Shown here: positions 47,081 through 58,861 of the stretch, in pieces
How the letters are laid out: the number at the start of each line of letters is the position of its first letter
Numbering within the stretch: position 1 is the stretch's first letter
Origin: Pseudopyrenochaeta lycopersici
Lineage: Eukaryota > Ascomycota > Dothideomycetes > Pleosporales > Pseudopyrenochaetaceae
NCBI GenBank assembly: GCA_003313425.1
Contig: NHZP01000030.1
Span: forward strand, 186,001 to 250,000
DNA length: 64,000 bases
Direction of reading: 5' to 3'
The notes under the pieces: generated by a model
The model's database searches: none
Told to the model about the DNA's origin: nothing
What the model saw: only the letters and a program-made list of their open reading frames with translations
Translations under genes and position numbers: made by a program

Positions 47081-50000
47081 CTATGAGGACTCAACACTCT
47101 CAATTGTTTGCTCCGCAGTCGCACATGTTTCGCCCGCCTTTCTGCAATCCTCACTGCAGAACCATTTCTCATCCTGGTCTGGGGTAACTACGAGATTGAC
47201 ACAGTGGAGATGAAACCATTTCTGCGGACATGCAGAGTTGTCACACGCGATCATAGTCCCTGAGCTCTCTTTATTGCAGAAACAGTATTGAAGCGGCTTT
47301 TGTAGCGGCGCGTCATCGGCTGCACCGTCCATGACGAACAATCGTTTCAGTTCTTGCGCGAGTTCTGGGTATCCTACCCAAAGGCGCGATATTATCTTTT
47401 CAGGAGCAAGAGTATCAATTGAACCTCCCGATAGACTATCCACGACCTCACCGAGTTCCCAACAAGCATGGATACCATTTGTGAAAGCAGCTTTGATTCT
47501 CTCAAAAAGCTCTGGGTCGATCGGGGTGCCTCCTGTGATTTTATTCAGGATAATCTCCAAGTAGCCTACGCAGATACCGCATGAGCGTAGAATGTCGGAT
47601 TCGGAAGTTGGTGTTCCTCCAGTATATGGACCTTCCAGCGATCCTGGGATTAGATATTTCTGCCCTGACTGACCCGTCAGCTCCTCGGGATCAACTGTCA
47701 ATTCAACCGGAGTAGTAGATAGGTCGCGATTGTCGTAGGAACAACTAGTGAACGAAGACTTGCACCGTTTGCATGTTGGTTGACTCTTGTCACAATCAAG
47801 GTTTTTCGAGGCGCACTGTTCACAGGAACTCGCGGAATCGGCCTGATTTATCGTTTTAGGGACAGTTTGTTGTACAATAGTTGAAGAACTTTTGCCGTGA
47901 TCTTTTCGTCTTGTTGCATCCTTGCCATCCTTTGTGGTATCACTACCACTTGTAAGCCACTTACTGGACTCCAAGCGACTAACTCTTCGGATGGATTGTC
48001 GAGGAATGTTGGTAAGGTGGCAATGATTTGATTTGACATGCCCTTCAAGAGCCCTAGAAGATCGAAACGGGGGGTAATGGCAACCAAAAAAAGTGCAACG
48101 GAATCCTCCAGCATGAGCTATCTCATGCTCGCGACGAAGTTGATCAGATTCGAACCCAATAGTGGCACGGGGACAAGACCGTAGCCGGCAGGTGTATGCA
48201 GACGTGCGAAACTGAGTCTTAAATAGTTCAAGTTCTTCGACGGAGGCACCTGGGCAAGAGTCTTGATCGAGAAGGGTTTCTACAGCTTTCTGATAGGAAT
48301 CCAACGTAACAGAAACCCCATCAAGGTAGATGGCTAGTTTCGACAATTCCTTCCCATGAGTGGCTAAATTTGTTAGGGTCAGGTTCTAAAATACCAGCGA
48401 CAAAACGTACATGATTCCTGAAGCAGCTCAGATTCAAGTCGCTTCTGTGATCGGGCCAATAATGCTCGCTCCACGTGTTTCTGTATTGTTCCGTATTTTT
48501 CCAGAAGATTTAATCTGTCATTGATACTGGTAGACGAGATTTTTGTCTTGGGTGGCGTAGAGATGGTCATACTATCAAGCGCCTCCGCGAGCCGCGTCGC
48601 TAGATCTAACAGCTTTTGAGATCCTTCGAGGCCGCCACTGAGCGCAGCGTTCGCCAGCAAATATTCGGTCCAATACTCAGTGGCATAGACGTGAAATCCA
48701 TGCACGCCTTTGATAAGGCGCAGTAACATGGTTTGCTCGTCATAGAGCTTGTCAAAAACCTGAAGTCCGGAGAGAAGGCAGCTGACGGCCGCAATTCCAT
48801 GTTCACGGAGTGCTTCTTCCTCTTTCAATGCTATAGCACTGAAGTTTGACTGCAAAAAACTGCATGAGAGTATTAGCAAGTTATCCAGATATATAGGGCT
48901 TTCTATAATCGTGAGACGGAATGATTTGGGTCTATGGAACTACATTCGACTTGTAGGATGTTCGGAAACAGGTTAACTTACTGTTTAACAGAAACGTGGA
49001 TGAAAGCAAGAGATGTATCTCGTCTCTCTTCGATAAGAGGGCTGCATATATCTTCCACGATATACCTCGGTACTAGCTTGGTCAATTTCGGGTTGCCAGA
49101 GGTGAAGGAAAGAGCGGAGAGAAACTCCAGCTTTTTTAGCGGCCTTTTCGCGAAAGCAATCCAGCTGAAGATACATCTCACCCTGTCTTGAGACTGCTCA
49201 CTCAAACGTGCCAAGATCTGAGCCAATAGCTTGTGGTAGCTAAAAAAAACTGATTAACATACGAACAATGAACAGCACGGGAAGTACTGACAACTCAGCA
49301 AGCGTCTCAGGCAACTGATTGATCGCGTCTTTCAACTCGTCCCCACTGTAGAATAAATTTGCGCTAATGTAGTCCAGCACGAGTCGGGCATACAGAAACA
49401 TGCCTAGCCTACGTTCAGGTATTTGCAAAAGTGGTATCAAGCGGTGACTCACCTCCGGCTTTTCTGGACACGAGATGCTCGATTTCCTCGATTTCCTCAA
49501 GCTCAAGCTCCAGTTGTCGAAATCGATCGTGCAGAGACCTCAGCCGCTGTGAGACATACATCTTGATTGCGGACTGTAGTGGGCTGGTCTCATCGCTCAA
49601 AAATATGACATGATCCTTTCTAAAGTACTTGCTGACAATTGGGGATGGCCTTGTTGTAACAAGTACCTTGCAGACTGCTCCATACGACGATGAGGATATG
49701 GAAGAGATTTGTTTGATCAGGTTGATCAAACGCGCCTGCCTTGCCGCTTCACACTCGTTGATTCCATCAATGATAATCCACATATACTGCGTTTCTCGAG
49801 GTTCATCTGAAAGAGCGGTGATGAGGATCTCTATGAGTCGTTCAAGGTTGGCGGTCGTAGGTGGGTTCTTGCCAACAATGCATTCTTGATAGACATGGGC
49901 GACAAGCTCACCACTCTTGCGCAAAAGCTGTTGTAGTATTGATCTTAAAATCCCGTCGTACTTCGTTGATGAAGCGTACGTATAAGTGCAGAAGTGGTGA

Positions 50001-51406
50001 ACAATAGGGGATTTCGATGCTTGCAGGAAGTCGACTAACTTAGCAGCAATGACGCTCTTCCCGCAACCTGGGTTTCCCTGGAGCCAAAGAACCGAAGGTT
50101 CCGATTTCTTTTGCAGCCAAGACTTTATTTTTTCGTTCTTCAATAGCCAAGAGCAAGTCCCAGGAAATTTTGTCCCCTCGTCGGAAATCATCTCGAAGAT
50201 TTGAATCTGTTCTGTCTCGTCAAACTTCAGCCAGGACAAGATGGACCGAAACTCTTTTGCAGCCTGGCGTTCTTCATCACATTTCACCTGATCGAGACTC
50301 TCCTCTCTCCATGTACGGATATCCTGCCTCATTTGGGATGCGGCAGCGATGTTACGGGCATTCGCCTCTTGATCGATAAGCTTTCCATGACGATCTAAGT
50401 CCTCGAGAATGTTGTCAAAACGCCCCTGGAAGCGGCCCCATGAGGTAAGAAACAAGAGCCTCCAACCTGAAAATACATATCAGTCATCTGCTATCACAAT
50501 GCTTTCGCTAGTACCGGTACGGGTTCTGCGGTATGGCCAAGTAAATGCTGGGCCCAATGCAAACCCCCTTGTCATTGTAGCCAGACAGACAACATGCTGC
50601 GAAACACATTGCTTTGTACTTACCACTTCGTCGCACAAACTTATATGCATGCTTGTGGAATTGGAGAACGTCGGCGTAGAACACAGCAAGCGTTTGCTGA
50701 AAGTCTGCCTCAGTAATGAAGGCGTCACTAAGAATGTCAAAACGGCCTAGCGCATCGGCGATCTGATCATATATCAGTTGTTGTTATTATAATCGAGACC
50801 CCGTCACTCCCACCCGAGTCTGAAAAATATTGCCACGACAACAGAGCGCAGTAACACTTGACGGGTGTATTCCCGATGAAGCCGATGCAGTGCTCTATCA
50901 GGAGCCCAGCTACCCGCCAGGCTTAGGGTCGGGCCGCATTAGCCTCAGTAGGCGCCAGGCTGTGCAGGTTGCAGCTGAAATCCTTCGCCCTTTGACCAGC
51001 TGCGTAGGCTCTGTGTAATTCCAAGTAGAAGTACAGTTTGGCAACTTACCTTGCTATATCCCTTCATGATCTGCTCAAAGGCCTCTACATACTCAGAAGC
51101 CACTCTCAATATGAGCGTTATCGGCGCCCAAATCCAGGGTAGGAACGGTGTGCCGTTGCAGAGGACGTCGACAACCCTGGCATAATGCTCTAACCCATTG
51201 AGCAAGGGTGCGAGACGACGCATATTGCAGAGCGCCTGTCGTGCTGCCAAATGGTTTTCAAGCTCGAGTGCTGCTGTTCGAACTTGTTGGAGAGTCGTGG
51301 ATCGGAAGGTTCGTGAATCAGCTGGGGTCACCGTCCGCTCGAGACTTTCGAAGGCAGCTCTCATTATTTGTCGCGCGAGGGCTGAAATCGCTGGTGTGAG
51401 TGGCAT
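47081..51406 (-). CDS. NLR-like NACHT NTPase with C2H2, Zn2Cys6 and PHD fingers
   Basis: Exon model: complement(join(47081..48363,48411..48859,48982..49239,49292..49403,49453..50466,50624..50762,51050..51406)), 1203 aa; every junction is GT-AG and keeps phase. Residues 1-230: helical domain like the fungal NLR N-terminal family (PWIWAPITLILRVASEYVEA, YADVLQFHKHAYKFVRRSGW). About 290-520: NACHT-type NTPase with Walker A WLQGNPGCGKSVIA and Walker B MWIIIDGINECE. About 520-770: winged-helix/helical part (LPETLAEFYHKLLAQILARL). About 835-890: two C2H2-like fingers. 957-984: a binuclear cluster with exact spacing C-x2-C-x6-C-x6-C-x2-C-x6-C. 1137-1183: PHD finger, C4HC3 (MIACDNSACPQKWFHLHC). No repeat domain is seen. 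The start is the first in-frame ATG after an upstream TAG. Likely a STAND sensor; the zinc modules suggest a chromatin-linked output. Confidence 0.88.
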
Positions 51407-51882
51407 TATGCCAGAAATTGCACGCTTCGCGCTGTCGGAAAGCACTGAGTCGGAAAGAGTGGGCAAAGGCTTCTATTGCCTGTCTAAATTGTTTCGGAAT
51501 TTTATAATCATTGTCGCCTGGGTGCAGTTTCGGTGCGAAGCTTACTTATGGGATATGTTCGCAGGGTTGTCGATCCAATTGGAGAACCAAGCACACTTGT
51601 GCTTGTCGACCGTGTGCCACAGATGGGTTCATCTGTACGCCTTCTGAGTGTTTTAATATATTATTGGCCATCTTGACCCACACCCTTGGTTCGTGAGATA
51701 GCATAGCCTCCACGCGTGGCTTATGTGGATGTCCAACTATCATAAAAAGTCTGCCTCGTGCACAGTTGCATCGCGCCACCTGCACCGCAAATCATTAGCC
51801 GAGCAGGGACGGGCCGCTACTGTTAAGTGGCAAGGCTTTTCTCCCTTTCAATCATCTTCCATGGCCCATCTATACAGTATCA
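51407..51882. promoter_or_regulatory. Divergent promoter of NLR-like gene and SNF2 gene
   Basis: 476 bp between the two start codons. It should hold both promoters; no specific element was identified. Confidence 0.5.
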
Positions 51883-54800
51883 ATGGCAGATTCACCGGAA
51901 CGCAAATTTAAACGACCGCGCCTGCTCGAATCTTTCAGTGTCGACGATTCTCCAACGCATTCTCAGCCTGATTCAGCCTTCCTTGAAGCTATAGAATACC
52001 TTGAAAGCCCCAAACCCCATTCGAGTGACTCAAATAACATCGGCTTGTACGATGCTGGGAATGAAGAAAAAGTCACTGGCGGGCCCGATGCTGTGGCTTC
52101 CTTCGAATATTATGTAGCTCTGGGCGAAATGATGGATTGCCGAAAAGACTCTGAAATACAACTCAATGAAGTTGGTGACATTATGTCATACGATATAACG
52201 GATGGCGAGTTTGGAACCGTTTGCTTTGGTACAGTGAGCATGCATTTGACTTATGCACCCATCACTTTGTCACGGCTTATTATTCGCAGATACCTTCGAT
52301 AAACGCGAGATGTGAGCGCCCCAGATCATCTGCCAGTACCTTCGCGGTCGCCATCGAGTCTTCTGAACGATTTAACTCGGTCGAGGGCCCACAGTTGCGC
52401 GGGATAATTCTACCGCAATATGGTCAGATGATTCAGGGGCTCCTTGATGACGAATCTCTCAGACTTTTTGCCTCATGCTGTATAGACAATGATACGCAGT
52501 ATAGACGTCCTACTGCTTCATATACACAAGCATCGTGTAGCTTGAGTATCACAGTTTACGGTCCCATGGAGCTCTTCGACGAGATTGGCGAATGGTTTCA
52601 AGAGTACAATGTCTACCTCCAAGACCCTAAAACTTGCGATTTAGACGTCAGATATTGGAATCCCCATCGGCTGTCCTCGAGCACTCTCAAATTTTGTCCA
52701 TATGTATCTGAGGTGGTTTCATTGGGCTCGGAGCTAGTACAATTCCAAGACATCGATGAGCAGCCTGATCTGCTTGATATCATTAGCGGCCAGGACGATC
52801 TAGAAGAGGCTAGAGCGCCCGAGATAATACAAGCGGCTCTTCATAAGTCCGACTATCAATCAGTCTGTAGAGGTTGCGCTAACGTGTTGACCCAGGCATC
52901 AAAAGCAAGCGCTCACCTTTATGTTACGGCGGGAGAAGGGATGGGCATTGGATATCAAAGGGGCAGATATATGGGAGGCATTGGACTCCACTCATGACCG
53001 AATGTGAGTTCTCAAATTCGTAATTTGTTAGGAAGCCAGGCATTCTCCATTATGTCGCCAGATTTTGCAGGCAACTGTGATAAGTCTCATCGATGCTACG
53101 GTACCTACAAATGTCCAGGATTATGCATTCATTGTAGATTCAATGCTTACATCAATCTAGATTTTTCAATCGTATCTTGGATGTTCCTCAGATTGAGGCC
53201 CCACCACAATTCTATGGCGGAATCATTGCTGATCCTATGGGATTGGGAAAGACGTTGACCATGATAGCCCTGGCAGCGACAGACTTAGAACCTGAACGCT
53301 CATTTATCACAGAAGATGACCTCTGGGATAACTCGGAGGACTTAAAGCCCTCCATCTCAGCCACTCTGGTCATTGTACCACAGCCGCGTATGTCATACAT
53401 AACTATACATCGTTTTCAACGGTTTCTAATTGATTATAGTTTTAAGCCCTTGGGAAGAACAGGTTTCAGAGTGAGTGTGGCGTTATGTAAAGGGAGAAAA
53501 GCTAATGACGGCATAGGCATGTTAAAAAGGGTTGTATGAGATTCCGTCGCCATCACGGAAAAGAAAGACTTAATGATATCCGCGAAATGGATGGACTCAA
53601 TATAATTTTGACGACTTATCACACACTATCAGCAGATTGGAATAAATGGAAAGCCTCAGGGAGTCACCTTATGTTCTCAGTACGTTGGAAGAGAATCATT
53701 TTAGACGAAGGTTAGTCCCTATATTGCAGTAGAGTGAAATCAAGCAAACAGAAGGTACTAAATATGAGCAGCACACCTGATCCGCAACATGAAAACACGA
53801 ATGGCGCGCGCAATTTGCGATCTCGAATCCGCTTCCCGATGGGCAGTCACTGGAACGCCTATCCAGAATCATCTCAGTGATCTTACAGCTCTACTTAAAT
53901 TCATCCGTGCTCACCCCTACGACGACCCGAAACGCTTCGATGCTGATATATCTCGTCTATGGAAATCAGGCGAAGACGAAGAAGCTGTCAAGAGACTGAA
54001 GCGTCTTTCCCGCTGTCTCATTCTGCGACGAGCCAAACGTACAATTGATCTACCTCCTCGGCGCGATGTTCGATGTCCAGTAGAGTTCAGCAAAGCCGAA
54101 AGAGCGTTATATGACAATATCCGTCAACAAACTATCACAAGGATCGATGATGCACTACTCCATGACACAGAGCTTTCAAGACCAGGCGCCTATGTCAACT
54201 TTTTGCAACAAATTGAGTCTATGCGACTGGTGTGTAACTTGGGTCTTCATTATAAAACTCGTCACGACAAGGCTCCATCACAAGATACAAAGAACTGGGC
54301 CGGAATGGCTCAAGAAGCTTTCAATATTCAGCGCGAAATGGAAACGATCATGTGTTCTCAGTGCTCGTCAACTCTAGAGATGAGTGAAAGCCTGTGGGAT
54401 GAAAATTTACCTCAAGAAAGTCCTCAATTCTCGCGGTGTCTTAAATATGCCTGCGCAGAATGCTCTCACAAACTTCGGGTTCACAACCAAAAAATGGCTT
54501 GTGGTCACACCCCCCTATGTGCCGTTGCCCCCGTATCCATCAGCAACAGCGCCTTCGAAGAGGTCTTTGGTAATATCTCAAGGTCCTCGAAGATCAACCC
54601 ATCCCCTCAAAGCTTCCCGTCCAAGGTGGAAGTGTTGATATCCGATTTGAAGGGACATCCGAGAGACGTCAAAAGGTGAGTGACCCATCATTTCCGGGGC
54701 AAGATACTTCGTAGTTAACAACAGAAGCATCGTATTCTCCACTTGGAGATTGACCCTTGACCTCATCGAAGAGGCCCTAAGTGAAGCAGGCATCCGCAGC

Positions 54801-55356
54801 GTCCGCTTTGATGGCAAAGTAGCTCAAGCCCAGCGACAGCCGGTACTGAACGAGTTCAAATCAAACCCCGATGTCCGCGTCATACTACTCACACTGCAGT
54901 GCGGAGCCGTTGGGTAAGTGAGCTTCCCAGTTTCACTTGTGAGGCTGATGAGGAGGCATTTAGACTCACACTTACGGAAGCCTCTCGGGCCTACCTTATG
55001 GAACCACATTGGTACGTTATTCTAACACAAGTTTACTATTTGCGCGATGTATTCCTAAATGCAGCTCATTAGGAATCCAACCATCGAAGAACAGGCTTTG
55101 GCCCGCATTCATCGAATTGGGCAGACACGTGAGGTCACCACTGTTCGCTTTTATATCCGAGAATCCTTTGAAGAAAGAGTCATGGAGACTCAAGAGTCTA
55201 AGAAGAATCTCGCAGGTGTTCTCCTCTCTGGACATGACGGCGGACAGGCTGACGATAGTCTCGGGGCTTTACAGGTAAGGCCTTCGATGAGGATACGAAT
55301 ATTTCTAATGTAGAACATGACTAATACTCTCACAGAGACTGAGGTCTTTACTTTAG
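51883..55356 (+). CDS. SNF2-family ATPase, Rad5/HLTF/ULS1-like
   Basis: Exon model: join(51883..52233,52290..52846,52896..53003,53161..53387,53440..53470,53517..53710,53772..54675,54725..54913,54964..55011,55073..55274,55336..55356), 943 aa. SNF2 motifs run in order: HQKQALTFMLRREKGW, Walker A IIADPMGLGKT (about 363), DEAH (about 489), VTGTPIQN (about 515), IVFSTWRLTLDLIEEAL, LTLQCGAVGLTLTEASRAYL, and the motif VI segment ALARIHRIGQTREV. The last exon codes RLRSLL. The region between the two helicase halves holds CSQC, CAEC and MACGHTPLC, where Rad5-type proteins carry a RING; here the Cys/His pattern is incomplete. The second intron begins GTCCGA, an unusual donor that I infer from phase. 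Such enzymes translocate on DNA in repair, SUMO-linked turnover or chromatin remodelling. Confidence 0.9.
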
Positions 55357-55967
55357 CTAAAGGCTGTGGCTGTCGCCAGATGAAAAATAGTGGTAGCCCA
55401 TTATATAATCCTAAGTACAGCAATGATTGTCATAAATATTTGATCTTCGGGTATGCGGCAATTCGAATGAAAGTCCCAGCGACAACTGTGTGACGTGCCC
55501 TCTCCTTTCAGCTATAGTGTAAAACAATGCCTTCGGCGCGAGAAATCATGATTACCTGGCGTCCAATATATTTATTAAGAGTGAGAATGCTTGATGAACA
55601 TGGGCGAATTGTCGTTGCACAAATTCCCAGGGCCCCGAAATTCCGGGTTAGAGACTGCAGAGTACAAGAACCTTCCAAGTATGTAGGTAAAAAAGTTCGC
55701 CTAATATTGTTCGTGACGAAATGATTGTGTCAAACAGTACCCAAGTGCGTATCGCAGAATATCTTTCTTATTTGACACGGTAAGACTTTTAAATAATGAG
55801 ACCAGAGTGGTGCATTGTGATACCATTTGCTAAGATATCGCTGCAGAGTCGAACATGGCTTGTCCTTGACTATAGCGTCTATTATGTTCATCTCTTGCCA
55901 TTATATGTCTATCGCCGTTGATCGATCCATTTGTTTGAGCCCCTGTTTAGTATGGCTACTACACTTT
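55357..55967. other. Intergenic between convergent genes
   Basis: One 65-codon frame at 55527-55724 has an ATG but no recognisable domain; otherwise 3' flanks. Confidence 0.45.
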
Positions 55968-57887
55968 CTATAATTTCTCGATAGTATCCATTTCCACTGC
56001 ATCAGGATGTCTAAAACTGGTCCGTCTCCTACCCGCCCCATCTATATTCGCCTCTTCTAAACTCCTGCTCTCGCCTCGCTCCGCTTCATCACTATCGTCT
56101 AACGCCGAGTCACTTGCGTCAGGCTCCAGCACTTCTCCATGGTTCCCACCAACCGACTCCATTGTAAAGGGGCTCGCGGTTGGCGCATCGAGCAAACTCA
56201 GTTCCTGCTGTGTAAAGAAGAGTGGCATGAGCCATGTTCGCATGGGAATGTAGAGGAAGATGAAGACTGGGAATCCAATCGCAGCAATGGTCTGTGTGAT
56301 TGCGAAAGTTGCACCAAAACCGATGAGTTCGAGGCCGACAAATGCCCAAATCACCCAGCGACGCTCGATGCGCATCAATGGATCGCTCTTTGGGGTAAGG
56401 TGTTTGTCCCTCGCTAGGAAGAGGAGCTTTAGTGTTATTCCATTCCCTTCCAGAGCTTGGATACCCATGACGAAGAATAACCCTGCGAGAACGGCTTGCG
56501 GTATCAGATGTAGTACAATGAGGAGAGGTCCAGTCATAGTCCCCAAAGTAAGCAGGCCTTGGGCGAGGTTTGAGACGCGCTGTTCAACTACGTGGTCGAC
56601 GACACGGCGTGTGTGTCCTTTGTTTGCTTCATCATCAGAGTCAGATATCGTTCGCGTTACACATAGGGATGTAGTATGGAAGGGCGCTTGAGGAATTAGC
56701 CCATTTGGAAACGGTATGCCGAGAAGGCCAGCAACGCCCGTGGTAATGCCAAGGAGGAAGATGTCCCAATGAAACCCTGCTGGCTTTCGGAGTGGAAACT
56801 CTGTGCCTTGTGCGATGAGGCTGGACACATTGTGATCGAACCAGAACAAAATTGTCAGAAGAACCGCAAATGGGATGGCCAAGAACACATCGCCTACGCT
56901 GATATCCCAGAAGTTGATAAACCAGCCCCTGTCCGTGGTAGGGAAGAACGCCTTTGATGTGGGGAGCTTGAGTAACTCGATCCCGGCCATCTTGCCGATA
57001 TGGACGAAGCCAGTGAAGAAGACTACTGTCAGAGGTGTCCCGTAATCCTCGATGAATTTGCGAACGTGGCGTTGGAGAAGTGAGGACTGTCCAATAATGC
57101 CGCAAATATAGGCCACTATTGTTACCAATAAAGCAATCATGATTGAGAGATATGCTGACGTGTCGTTCACCTCCCATTGCCGGGTAAGGACCTGTATACC
57201 CTTTTGGAGGTATATGAAAGTAATATAGAAGCCGAATATGTCGTAAGAGAAGCGTGTTACGTAGCGTAGGCCATTACATGAATTAGTGACTGCGAGGATC
57301 CAGTGGAATATGAGCGACCATATACCGATCCAACACATGAATGCAAAGTAGTTCGTTCCTCTTGGTGTAATAATGTCATACACAGTATAATTAAACACCG
57401 TGATGGGACCCGTGACACCCACGATGACCAGAGGCTGAGCTGCCGCGAGAGAGAAGACCACCGAAGCCAACACAGAGGCTAATAGGACTTCATTCACACC
57501 AAAGCTTTGATCCGTTTTGGCAAACATGTCGAGGGAGAAAGCAAGCGCTGGTAGGATGTTCGCAAAATACATATACACTGTTGCAGGCACAACACGATAG
57601 TCCCATGCATCTTTCCAGTCGCTCCAATAGAACGGCGCTCTTCTCCGTACGTCATTGATCATACCATTGAACAAGCGCGTCTTCCACCAAGCATTCTTCT
57701 TAGATGCTGCAGATCTGCTCGAGGCGGTAGTATTTACGCGACGAACGTGTTCGTCATTCGATGTAGCATTGCGCCTCGAGGAAGGGAGTATTCGCGACAT
57801 CCACGATCGGTTTGGAAGGGCCGAATTGTGCATCGTGCGGCCACGTTCTTCGGTTGAAGCGGGGGAAGTACTTCGAGGCAGCGTCAT
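55968..57887 (-). CDS. BOR1: Borate/anion transporter of the bicarbonate transporter family
   Basis: Single exon, 639 aa, ATG at 57887 (MTLPRSTSPASTEERG). After an ~80-residue Ser/Arg-rich cytosolic start comes FNGMINDVRRRAPFYWSDWK, then a membrane core with about a dozen helices: VYMYFANILPALAFSLDM, QPLVIVGVTGPITVFNYTVYD, FAFMCWIGIWSLIFHWILA, and GITTGVAGLLGIPFPNGLIP. EQRVSNLAQGLLTLGTMTGP and the C-terminal FFTQQELSLLDAP segment are typical of fungal Bor1. The family exports borate and other anions at the plasma membrane and, in yeast, influences vacuolar traits. The acidic tail (DASDSALDDSDEAERGE) is cytosolic. Confidence 0.94.
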   Translation of the reverse strand: MTLPRSTSPASTEERGRTMHNSALPNRSWMSRILPSSRRNATSNDEHVRRVNTTASSRSAASKKNAWWKTRLFNGMINDVRRRAPFYWSDWKDAWDYRVVPATVYMYFANILPALAFSLDMFAKTDQSFGVNEVLLASVLASVVFSLAAAQPLVIVGVTGPITVFNYTVYDIITPRGTNYFAFMCWIGIWSLIFHWILAVTNSCNGLRYVTRFSYDIFGFYITFIYLQKGIQVLTRQWEVNDTSAYLSIMIALLVTIVAYICGIIGQSSLLQRHVRKFIEDYGTPLTVVFFTGFVHIGKMAGIELLKLPTSKAFFPTTDRGWFINFWDISVGDVFLAIPFAVLLTILFWFDHNVSSLIAQGTEFPLRKPAGFHWDIFLLGITTGVAGLLGIPFPNGLIPQAPFHTTSLCVTRTISDSDDEANKGHTRRVVDHVVEQRVSNLAQGLLTLGTMTGPLLIVLHLIPQAVLAGLFFVMGIQALEGNGITLKLLFLARDKHLTPKSDPLMRIERRWVIWAFVGLELIGFGATFAITQTIAAIGFPVFIFLYIPMRTWLMPLFFTQQELSLLDAPTASPFTMESVGGNHGEVLEPDASDSALDDSDEAERGESRSLEEANIDGAGRRRTSFRHPDAVEMDTIEKL

Positions 57888-58861
57888 ATTACATATGTCG
57901 TCATAACAATAGTGATAGGTACAACGCAAAGATAGGACTACGTAACCGCGAAAGGGTTTAACGTAAACGACAGGGCGACGTCCAGCGCAGCTTCAATGAG
58001 GTGAGAAACTTTTCCAACATGCTTGCGGACAGGCGGCGCAAGCTTATTTAAGAGCTGGAGTGAACTGGTGGAGAAAATGCTGGGTCCCACACTGATCCCG
58101 GCTTTGCGCCGGCAATAAAAGCTTCTTTGCAAGAAGGCGGTGAAACGCGAGCGCCGACCCTTGCTTTGATAGAACCCTTAAAATTCCGTTCAACTTCGAC
58201 TCGATAACGTTAATCACTAAGCCGTCAGTATTATTGCCTTCAAATTCGTGGGGAACATGGTCTCGGCTGTGTGTTAACCTCTTCGAAGAGAAATTCCCCC
58301 CAAATCAGACCGCATACTGTGTGTGAGGCTCCTCTGTGCTGTCCTCGGAGCATTCTCCGATCGTCTCAATTGTCGGAGGAATACAGTAATTAGACCACCA
58401 TTGCGATCATACCGCATATCGCATATGACGCCATGTCAAAACCCTTGAAAAGCTACAACCCACTCTGCTCGTTGTGAAAGAAGTAACTGATGACGTATAC
58501 CGCATTCTCATATGCAGCAGCTTAGCGTGCGTCCGACGTGAGTGTCACATAATTTCAATAGCTCCAGTATTCCAAAAGCGTATGATTATGTAGAAGAGAT
58601 CTCGTTAAAATGTCGAAGACGTAGGTATTGTATTTCTGTGAGTCAAATAAAAGCATTCAAAGGCTTTTGGGACGCTCAAGACAGTCATCCTCAACTTCAT
58701 GACTGCTTTGGATCTTCCCAAAAGAATGAAAAGGCCGTCACAGCCATTTATCTAACTTGACCTCTGGTAAGGTCATCGGGGTCCCCAAAGCTGAATTAGC
58801 AGTACCCTGGCCCTCTATAGCGTGATGGCTATGGATCTTATCCGATGTCCGATAAAACCGA
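57888..58861. other. Intergenic; promoter of BOR1-like gene
   Basis: No gene recognised; a 72-codon plus-strand frame at 58542-58760 has no convincing start or domain. Confidence 0.5.
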
